A stretch of 64,000 nt of DNA from Viola odorata (taxonomy: Eukaryota > Streptophyta > Magnoliopsida > Malpighiales > Violaceae): contig OY829540.1 in assembly GCA_963691705.1 (NCBI GenBank), positions 69,178,367 through 69,242,366 of the forward strand, in the 5' to 3' direction. Below are positions 56,192-64,000 of this stretch, piece by piece. The notes below the pieces were generated by a model. It saw only the letters and a list, made by a program, of their open reading frames with translations, was not told the DNA's origin and ran no database searches. The first letter of the stretch is position 1, and every line of letters begins with the position of its first letter. A program made the position numbers and the translations under genes.

Positions 56192-59100
56192 GTAGAAGAG
56201 GAACTTGAGAACTCTGTGCTGGAAATGACATAAAGGTACTTGATGAAAAAGACGAACCCAAAGGCAAAGACACTCAGAAGATAGAGAAGGTGTTTGAAGA
56301 ACCACCACCAAAGCCACCAAAGATGGTCCCCGCATGGCTAATCTGCGTTGTGGGTGGTCATGCAGTAAATGGTGTTGCCGAGATACACAGTGAAATTGTG
56401 AAGGGTGAAGTATTTAATGCACTTTATAAGGTTGTTTTCTTGCTATCCTTGGTCCTAGTATAACTAAGATTCATTGTTTTTCTTAAATCTAAGTTTTCTT
56501 TGACAACATCTAATGTTTCACCTCTCTGGGGTAATTTTGGTGGCAGTTGTGGTGGCCTGATAAATTTCAAAATAAGACAAATGGTGTTACACCCAGAAGA
56601 TGGATCCGCTTCTGCAATTCCGATTTGAGTAAAATTATTACTGACTGGACTGTCACTGAAGAGTGGGTTCTGAATACTGAAAAACTGGCTGAACTAAGAA
56701 ACGTAATCAATTATATCCAGATTTCTTACATCTCAAGTTCTGATATGGTGGATCACACAGGCTTGTTGCTTTAAACAATTTTACTGCATATTCATTTTCT
56801 CACATGAAGCATTTCTATTTCGAAATGATCTTCCATTAGGTTATATGGGCCAGTTCAAAATGATGGAAGTACCGAGGTTGTTGGTTTTGATATGGTTCAG
56901 TGAATATCCATGGTTCGTTCAGTAGGTAACCTATACAGACATATTGGAGATGCACTCTTTCCTCTAATGATTATTAATGAGAATTTCTTATTTTAAGGGC
57001 ATCTGGAGTTTATTGTCTGGATGATGGGAACAATCAAACGCAGTTTCCCTACCTTCCCCGATCCTACTAAGGCCAATTGGTTTACTCCTCATCTGTGAGA
57101 TACTCCCTCTGAGTAATATTTGTCTCGAATAATTTTATCCTAACTTCATTTAGAGAGATTTTTATTGAAATATAAGGAAAGACAAAAAATGATGATTATG
57201 TCAATCACACGACCAGTCTTAAAACAACTATTTCCATACGATACTGTGAAAATTTAGTGAGCTAAAGTTATAAAAATATGAAATAAAGGAAATCTGTTAT
57301 CTACATCTCATACTGAGTGATCTGCATGGCTTAACTGAATCTCTATTCCTATTCCTATTCTATTTACCACAAAGATTAGATTGTCCTATTCATGGTTTCT
57401 TCTTCGAGAGAATTGAGACTCAGGTCTGGAATTCTACTTGGCTTTCGGGCGTGCACGAGTTAAAGGTGGAACTTCGACGCAAGCAGACACCATGATAGAA
57501 AGAGCTGGAAATTCGTAATTCCAGTAAACCAATACAGAACCCGATAGCGAAACAGTTCGCCTATAAGATTTGAATTTATAATAGGGCCTCCAAGTCATTA
57601 AAGCTGGCAGATTTCAATTCTAGCTCCTTCAGTTCAGCATTTACTTCTGCATTGTTCTCCTCCGTTTCCTTCCCTATGTAGTGTAATTTTCAGGTTACTT
57701 ATATAGTGTAACAGAAGGCATTGCAGACAATTAATGATGCCTCAGACAAACAGAGGAAACAAAAATTAAGGTAAGGAAACAAAAGCATAGAAGTTCAATC
57801 TATGTTTATGAAAGCTTGAAACTTTACTACATTGACCAGACCCCAGAGTAATAGTTAGCTTCTGGGAGTGATCGTCCATGATGGCAAAGACGATGTGCAC
57901 GTTGATATCAATGCTGAAGGACTTGTTTTATAAGTATGACGACCATTATTCGCGTTATTTTAAAACGAGCGGTTTTAAAGTGAGCAAGATTGATGCAAAT
58001 ATAAGTGATGAGGATGGAGTTGGGATGATGGAAACGAGGGAATTGAAAAGTTTGAATGATCAAGTTTCGTTTGTTGGAGGAGGAGGAGAGTCAGAATCAG
58101 TTCCAGCAGAAAAATGCGTATTTGCCTAATCTGCTACTCCCTCCGGGGCAAATTAAATGACGTTTTAGGATAGTAAAAATCTGTAGGACAATGATCTGTG
58201 GTTTGATTATGTGAAGACTGACAACCCCGCTCCTCCTGTTTGCAGTACGGCTGGGATGGAAGCCAATGGAACCAGCAACATGAAATTTGCAATGAATGGT
58301 TGCATCTTAATTGGGACCTTAGATGGGGCCAATGCCGAGATACGGCAAAAGGTTGGAGAAGAAAACTTTTTCCTCTTTGGTGCCAAAGCTCACGAGATTG
58401 CAGAGCTAAGGAAAGAAAGAGCTGAGGGAAAGGTATTTTTAGTGACACAAATCTTGTCAATACAACACGGAGTTCCCGACCCACGATTTGAGGAAGTGAA
58501 GAAATTTGTTAGAAGTGGTGTATTCCCTGCCCACATCATTCGAGGTTAGACGGGTACCAAACCCGTGAGTACAATTGTCAACGCTATAGGATTTTTAAAA
58601 CCCTCGAAGATAGAGTGAGGTTGTTGGTCGGACAACAATGAGGAAAACAATCAGCAGTCGTCGAAGATGTGGCATGCAACAGATGGGTGACATGGAGCGG
58701 CATTATACCTCCACCTCCACCTCCACCTCCAACCCCACCTCCACCCCTCTGTTTGTATGTACCAATGGTAGCTGATGCATTTCTTCTCTTTTCCGAGGGA
58801 TGCTGATGGAGTGATGGGTGTTAAGCATGCCCTATCATACCCCTCTATTTGTTTTTACTCTAAGTTGATCAACTTGTGATGGGTGGTACGCACTGTTTAA
58901 ATGCTGGATGAAACATTGAGCTTGCACACAAGAATATGGCATGGAGAAAACTTACCTTTGTATCTTCTGAATCTGTCATCCATTAACTGTTGATGGGGTT
59001 ATTTTATTTATATAATGGCGGAAAGAGGCACGAAAATCCACACAATCAGAGAATGCAGGATTTTATAATTCTTGCCTTACAAACTTATGGACAGACATTT

Positions 59101-59395
59101 ACATAGCGCAAAGCACGGTAGAAAGGATATGTCAGTATGCTAGCGCAGGATTCGCTAGTCTTTGGTATCCAACAAGAGTTAAAACTGACAAGAAGCAACT
59201 AAGACGAAAGCACAGAGCAGGTTAAAGGGCACTTTATATCGGACAGTTTCTGCTAACAAAATCAAATAGCAACAAAGGTACAACAAATAAACCAACAACA
59301 AAAAGATCAAGTCATTCCTATAGTAGCAACCAGAAGCCATAATGGCCACCAATAGTTATAAACCAAACTCACATAGCGTTAGAACTCCCACCACT
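55564..59395. repeat. Near-identical 3.8-kb tract, second copy
   Basis: Partner of 49570-53401. It covers the flank between PPR C and PPR D. From 59396 the sequence switches to the A-type version (for example acttgtttattttc and agcccaaag). Confidence 0.85.
56192..58549 (+). pseudogene. Plastidial alpha-glucan phosphorylase remnant, unit 4
   Basis: The same three pieces, stop and frameshifts as in unit 3, shifted by 5994 bp: about 56192-56430, 56547-56705 and 58243-58549. The shared damage shows that the fragment was already dead when the unit was duplicated. It includes the same unidentified open stretch at 57878-58129. Confidence 0.88.
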
Positions 59396-59524
59396 GAATT
59401 ACTTGTTTATTTTCAACTACACCAGAAAGGGAATAGCGGCATTCTCTTCAAAGTAAAACACTTTTAAGCAACAATAGCCCAAAGGAAAAGGAACACTTAC
59501 AAGTTGCATGCATTAATACAAAGC
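58550..59524. other. Conserved 3' flank of PPR gene D
   Basis: Apparently identical to 52556-53401 up to 59395, then A-type. No gene seen. Confidence 0.6.
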
Positions 59525-61312
59525 TCAATTTGCCTTCCCATCATCATTGCCTTCATGGAGTCCAAAAGCCTTTCTCAGATCAAGATTGTCATCATTAGAC
59601 AGCAGATTTATAACTAATTCTAAAGTGGCATCATCTGCAGAGAATCCTCTGCGCCTCATTTCTTCAATCAGTGATACAGCCATCAATGTATTCTTGATGA
59701 GGAGGAATCCACGAATAATCACATTAAACGAGCAACTATCTGGAGAGCAACCATTATCTTTCATTTTTCTGAAAATCTTGTATGCTTCATTTGCTAATCC
59801 TTCTTTGCAAAATCCACCAATTACAGCAGTATATGTGTACACATTAGGTTTTAACCCATCATTAGAAAGTCCAGATAGTAGTTCTATTGCATGTTTAAGC
59901 CTACCAGCTTTGCACATAGCATGAATAAGGATATTATACGTCGTTAGATCAGGCCTCAAGTTGCTCTTTTGCATTTCTTGAAACAGTTTAGCTGCCACAT
60001 CAAGATGCCCGTGTTTGCATAAGCCAGCAAGCAAAGTACTGTACGTAACTATGTCTGGGGTGTGGCCGCAAGCATACATATCTTCAAAAAGCTTCTTTGC
60101 ATCACTAAGTTGTCCTGTTTGGCACAACGAGTGTAGGAGAGTAGTATATGTAACAACATTCGGACTTAAACCTCTGGAGCACATTTCATCAAAAAGTTTC
60201 CAAGCCTCATTTGTTCTTTTGCTGTGGCACCATCCATTTATCAAGTTGTTGAAGCTAATTACATCTGGCGTGCAGCCTTTGCTTACCATCAACTCAAATA
60301 CATTCCTGGCTTCAGCCATTTCGCCTCTCAAACAATATCCATCTATCAAAGAATTATATGTGACAACAGTAGGCTTCACGCCACATCTGACCATTTTTTG
60401 TTCTACGATAAAATGAGCATCTTCCACCTTTCCCTCCTTGCAGAGTGTATCAACCAGGATATTGAAGGTAACTACATCCGGCATGATATTGCACCCCACC
60501 ATATCATTCAACAATGTTTGAGCTTCTCTTAATTGACCTGAATTGCAGAATCCATGGATTAATGAGTTATATGTGACAACATTAGGTGCGATTCCTTTAC
60601 TCTTCATCTCAGAGAATAGGTCTAAACCCTCAGTGACCAGTCTATCTTTGCAAAGGCTATCGATGATTGTACTGTATGTAACCACATCTGGTTCACAGCC
60701 TGCTGCTTCCATTTTCTTCAGCAACCCAATAGCTTTGCTGGTTTTCCCAACTTTACATAGACCATTTATCATCACACTACAAGTGTATGTGTCGAGGGAA
60801 TGCCCACTTGCCACTATGTTATTGAATAAGATCACAGCATGAGCTATTTTATCTTCTTTGCAGAGCCCGTTAATTAAGGTAGAAAAGGTTACAATAGTAG
60901 GCTGAAAACCGAGCTTGATGATTTTCCCTAAAATGGAGAACCCAAAACCCACACAGTGCAAGCGGCAGAAGCAATTAATCAAAATGTTAAAAGTATAAAC
61001 ATTGTATTGAACACCCACAAATTCCATTTGTTTGGACAGAGAAACCACAGTCCCATGATGCCCCATCCTCATAACAGCTGATGACAGTTTGTTAAATTCC
61101 ACCACAGTAGGAGGAGGAGACATGCTAATCATGCGATTAAAGGAAGCTAAGGCATCATCAATGTCATTAAATGGACCATATTTGCAGTCATTTCTATGGC
61201 TTGTGGAAGCAAAATGACGACAATTAGAATGAAGAAGAACATCAAACCTCGTAAAAGTCGAAGAAGCTCTTAGCAAAACGTTCCCCTTCGTCATCCACGC
61301 TATCATGGCCAT
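59525..61312 (-). CDS. P-class PPR protein, RFL type, copy D
   Basis: Intronless, 595 residues from the shared ATG. An upstream in-frame ATG at 61417 would add 35 residues. Fourteen PPR motifs. Residue 5/35 pairs: R1 NN, R2 NT, R3 SD, R4 SD, R5 SN, R6 ND, R7 NT, R8 ND, R9 NN, R10 TD, R11 SD, R12 NN, R13 TD, R14 ND. It is closest to copy A, with about 20 residue differences by eye, four of them at residue 35 of a motif. Its 5' flank is also A-type. The Pack-MULE at 61701-63267 sits about 390 bp upstream of the start and may separate it from promoter elements. Confidence 0.9.
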   Translation of the reverse strand: MAMIAWMTKGNVLLRASSTFTRFDVLLHSNCRHFASTSHRNDCKYGPFNDIDDALASFNRMISMSPPPTVVEFNKLSSAVMRMGHHGTVVSLSKQMEFVGVQYNVYTFNILINCFCRLHCVGFGFSILGKIIKLGFQPTIVTFSTLINGLCKEDKIAHAVILFNNIVASGHSLDTYTCSVMINGLCKVGKTSKAIGLLKKMEAAGCEPDVVTYSTIIDSLCKDRLVTEGLDLFSEMKSKGIAPNVVTYNSLIHGFCNSGQLREAQTLLNDMVGCNIMPDVVTFNILVDTLCKEGKVEDAHFIVEQKMVRCGVKPTVVTYNSLIDGYCLRGEMAEARNVFELMVSKGCTPDVISFNNLINGWCHSKRTNEAWKLFDEMCSRGLSPNVVTYTTLLHSLCQTGQLSDAKKLFEDMYACGHTPDIVTYSTLLAGLCKHGHLDVAAKLFQEMQKSNLRPDLTTYNILIHAMCKAGRLKHAIELLSGLSNDGLKPNVYTYTAVIGGFCKEGLANEAYKIFRKMKDNGCSPDSCSFNVIIRGFLLIKNTLMAVSLIEEMRRRGFSADDATLELVINLLSNDDNLDLRKAFGLHEGNDDGKAN

Positions 61313-61700
61313 CAACCAAAACCAGTAACCTTCGCAATCGCTATACAATAAAAATTCTACAGCTAGGGCTTGGAGGGAGGCGAGGATGGTCCGTGGGTTT
61401 GGGCTTTTTGAAAACAAAAGATAGGAGGAGAGGGACAGAGAACAAAGAGAGGCAGAGGAGGGTTAGGTATTGGATATTATAATTATCATTTCCAAATATG
61501 AAGAGGAAAGAAGTAGGAGAGGTGAAGAAATGTTAAACAGACCGTCCAGGGTCACCATTGATAGCCGGTTGCAAAAAAAAGAAACCTGTTATTTCAGATT
61601 TCAAAATTCTTATTTTCTTATTTCTTAATTTCTTTCTTTCGTTCTTATTTCTTTTTTTCTTTTTTTTGTTTTTTTATCAAATATCAGATTCTTAATGAAA
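61313..61700. promoter_or_regulatory. PPR-D 5' flank up to the Pack-MULE
   Basis: A-type leader and proximal promoter, matching 43100-43459. Its natural continuation resumes at 63268 after the transposon. Confidence 0.45.
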
Positions 61701-62145
61701 GGGTCAATAGTGTTTTGACCCCCTGAACTATCGCGAAAAACAAGACACCTCCCTGGATTAAAAAAATTCAAAAGGAGGTCCCTGAACTAAAGGTCAATGG
61801 CATGCAGGCTCCTACCGTCCGTCAAACTAACTTTCCGTTAGTTTCTACTTATGGTTGCCGGTTTGCATTTATTTACAATAATACCATTATGTATTAAATA
61901 ATATAATTAATTTAAAAAATTCAGAAAAAATAATATAATTAATTTAAAATATCATAAAAGATTTAAAAATTGCAAAAAGAATTAAAAAATCAGTAAAAAA
62001 AATTAAAAGTAAGAAAAATATTTCTAGAATTTCTTTCTTTCTTTTTCTTATTTTCATTTTCATTTCTTTCTTTTTATTTTCCATTATTTTCCATTTTCTT
62101 TTTTATTTCTTTTTTACTTTTCCATTTTCCTTTATTAGGTTTTCA

Positions 62146-62496
62146 TTGCTAATTAATGTTTCCAATTTTCCTTTTCAATCCACAAACCTAACTTCATCTT
62201 CTTCATTTCCCATTTTCCTGAACCATATAACATCCCCAATCATGCAAAACCACTGCCATCTACTGATCACCTCCACACCACCAGCATCATCATCACCGGC
62301 TGTCAACTGCCGATCTCTTCTCCGTCACCAACCATCACCCTCTCCTCACCCACCGCCGGCACCAACCCATCGCCATCTCCACAGCCGAATCCACCTCACC
62401 GACCCACTGCCACCACACCGTCACGCACCCACAAGCAGATCCGGCGCAACTTCCGTGCTAGATCTACCCTTTTCCCGAACCCATCAACATCCATGA
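62146..62496 (+). other. GC-rich captured tract in the Pack-MULE
   Basis: One frame is open for 116 codons and is rich in Pro, Ser and His (for example SPSPHPPPAPTHRHLHSRIH). The composition jump at about 62260 suggests DNA captured from an exon elsewhere. I do not recognise the source, and the reading frame is uncertain. Confidence 0.35.
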
Positions 62497-62684
62497 CATT
62501 AGGCACCATTTTCAACTTCATAACCACCAGATCTGGAAAATGAAGACGAAGAAGAGAGTGGAGGAGAAAGGGGGAGAGGTAGATCTGGAAAAAAACTTGA
62601 TTTTTGCTGAGTTTGGTTGGTAAGAGACGAAAGTTGCAGACTTTCGAAATTGGCGATGGGAAATCTGGAAAAACGAGAGAGAGA

Positions 62685-62945
62685 GGATTTGTGAAGGCAG
62701 GTGCTATGGATCGTGCTCGTCAAGTTCTTGCAGAGATGACCAGAATTGGTGTGCCAGCTAATAGGATTACTTACAATATTCTGCTAAAGGGTTATTGCCA
62801 GCAGCTGCAGATAAATGAGGCTAAGGAGTTGCTTAAAGAGATGGTTGATGATGGTAACATTGAGCCACTTTGCTGAATCGAAAGGAATTGCTCCAACCAA
62901 AATCAGTTACACCACTTTGATGAAAGCCTTTGCCTTGAGGGATTA
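62685..62945 (+). pseudogene. Captured fragment of an HCF152-like chloroplast PPR gene
   Basis: The frame reads GFVKAGAMDRARQVLAEMTR, then VPANRITYNILLKGYCQQLQ and EAKELLKEMVDDGNIEP. A frame break follows, then KGIAPTKISYTTLMKAFALR and a stop. These match, in order, two neighbouring PPR motifs of HCF152, a chloroplast protein needed for processing the psbB-psbH-petB transcripts. The middle part between IEP and the next piece is missing. It lies wholly inside the Pack-MULE and is too short to function, though it could yield antisense or small RNA against its parent gene. Confidence 0.75.
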
Positions 62946-63344
62946 ATTGATAATATTAAAAGTTAAAAATGTTAATTTTTTTGATTTTTAAATTTTTGGA
63001 ATAAGAAAATAAGGAAGAAAGAAAATTTGGAATAAGAAAATAATAAAGAAATTTTTAATTTTTTTTTACATAATTACTTGCTACAACAGGTTTAAAAAAA
63101 AAAAAAACTTGTTGTAGCAGGTCACCTTAACAGACTGTTAAGGTTGACTGACGGTAGGGCCTGCATTTCATTGACTTTTAGTTCAGGGACCTCCTTTTGA
63201 ATTTTTTTAGTCCAGGGAGGTGTTTTGTTTTTCGCGATAGTTCAGGGGGGCAAAACACTATTGACCCTTAATGAAATTATTGTTTGGTTGCTGGTTTGAT
63301 TAATGTTCATTGGATTTTAAGTATAAAGATGCTAAAAAATAGTA

Positions 63345-63573
63345 CTCCCTCTGTCCATTAATAATATACGCTTTCACTATTTGCACGCATATTAAGGACG
63401 CCGAATGACTCACTATTTGAGACAAATTTGTCCCGAATTTTTTTTCGGACGTAGATTAAGAATTAACATACATTAGAAAAAAAGTACGGATTTTTTTGGG
63501 GTCAAATAGTAAATCATCCGGCCTCATTGAGACGCGTGCATGAACAGTACGCTTCTATTAAAAAAGGACGGAC
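63345..63573. mobile_element. Stowaway-like MITE upstream of PPR D
   Basis: It starts ctccctctgtccattaataa and ends with an imperfect complement (ctattaaaaaaggacggac), flanked by TA (63343-63344 and 63574-63575). The interior motif gccgaatgactcactatttg is shared with the MITE at 34715-34933. The PPR-A flank at about 43520 lacks it. Confidence 0.8.
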
Positions 63574-63710
63574 TAATATCTGTTAATTTAAATTATTTTC
63601 TTTTTCATACATTCCTTTAAAAATTAGGTAAAAACTAGCGTGTTGGTCAGAACAACCTTTAAAAAATGTTTTTTTCTTTTTTTATGTTTTCTGATCCATA
63701 TCAATTTTAT

Positions 63711-64000
63711 TTAGTTTGGGCACGTACGTTGCACGTGCGGCAATTTTTTATATGAAATTAAATTATTTTTTTAGATCTTGTTATGAAAACCAACCATATA
63801 AATTGTTAAGCATACTAATAATAATTATTAATAAATAGAAAATTCAATATATTATTAAAATGTCAATTTTTAGTGTGACCGCAACAAAAAAAAATCTAAA
63901 TTGTGAAAATTTTGCATGTTTAATTAAATAAATATTATAAGAATGCAAAATTTAAAATATTAATAGGAAAAATTAACATCAAACGCACAAAAAAATAATT
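63711..64000 (-). mobile_element. Helitron-like 3' end, running off the window
   Basis: At 63711 the PPR-flank homology (to 43655) stops and ttagtttgggcacgtacgtt begins. On the minus strand this is a GCACGT...ACGTGC hairpin followed by CCCAAACTAA, a CTRR-type end like that of the Helitron at 20420. The flanking base does not fit A/T insertion exactly, so the boundary may be off by a base. The other end is outside the window. Confidence 0.55.

Larger units (their letters stand above)
61701..63267. mobile_element. Pack-MULE (Mutator-like element with captured gene pieces)
   Basis: Long terminal inverted repeats of about 135 bp begin GGGTCAATAGTGTTTTG at both ends. A 9-bp target duplication, ttaatgaaa, lies at 61692-61700 and 63268-63276. 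The PPR-A flank has the uninterrupted site near 43455. Long TIRs plus a 9-bp duplication define MULEs. It has no transposase. The interior includes a GC-rich tract (about 62260-62500) coding proline/serine/histidine-rich frames, unlike the AT-rich surroundings, and an HCF152-like PPR piece. Captured gene fragments without transposase make it a Pack-MULE. Confidence 0.88.
37557..63710. repeat. Tandem array of PPR plus phosphorylase-fragment units
   Basis: Four units, each with a plus-strand alpha-glucan phosphorylase remnant, a conserved non-coding flank and a minus-strand PPR gene. PPR stop codons lie at 41309, 47529, 53531 and 59525, giving spacings of 6220, 6002 and 5994 bp. Unit 1 is interrupted by an LTR element (38206-40158), and 44095-46355 is unique to the unit 1/2 junction. 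Unit 4's upstream flank is interrupted by a Pack-MULE and a MITE. Confidence 0.92.

Overview
The window is nuclear DNA from a flowering plant, most likely a eudicot. The evidence is GT-AG introns, an intact 17-exon PEX1 gene, CC-NB-ARC-LRR resistance genes, a DUF642 cell-wall protein gene, P-class pentatricopeptide repeat (PPR) genes, and many plant transposons (Stowaway-type MITEs, Helitrons, a Pack-MULE, LINE- and LTR-derived pieces) in AT-rich spacers. I cannot name the species.

Layout. (1) 823-9336, minus strand: a complete PEX1 gene encoding a peroxisomal AAA-ATPase; the 17 exons I joined give 1129 residues. (2) 9862-18386 (copy A) and 19943-33484 (copy B): a direct segmental duplication. 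Each copy carries one CC-NB-ARC-LRR gene, a small hairpin element and the last exon of a DUF642 gene. Copy A has an intact NLR (933 aa) but only a broken last exon of DUF642. Copy B has the complete DUF642 gene (373 aa), but its NLR is frameshifted after residue 460. The copies differ by clean insertions that leave empty sites in the partner: a Stowaway MITE and a LINE-derived insert in A, and a 6.6-kb Helitron in B. (3) 37557-63710: a tandem array in which four PPR genes of the restorer-of-fertility-like (RFL) type, all on the minus strand and all exactly 595 codons long, alternate with decayed plus-strand pieces of a plastidial alpha-glucan phosphorylase gene. A rearranged LTR element carrying a gag-like ORF broke the first phosphorylase piece. 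A Pack-MULE with a captured fragment of an HCF152-like PPR gene lies upstream of the fourth PPR gene.

How it fits together. PEX1 and DUF642 look like ordinary single-copy housekeeping genes. The NLR pair and the PPR array are the evolving parts, both shaped by tandem duplication, conversion-like homogenisation and transposon insertion. In the PPR array the differences between copies are concentrated at residues 5 and 35 of each repeat, the positions that set RNA base preference. This suggests four near-identical proteins being retuned to different RNA targets, as expected for genes in conflict with mitochondrial male-sterility transcripts. This is the most interesting signal in the window. 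The targets and any link to male sterility are inference.
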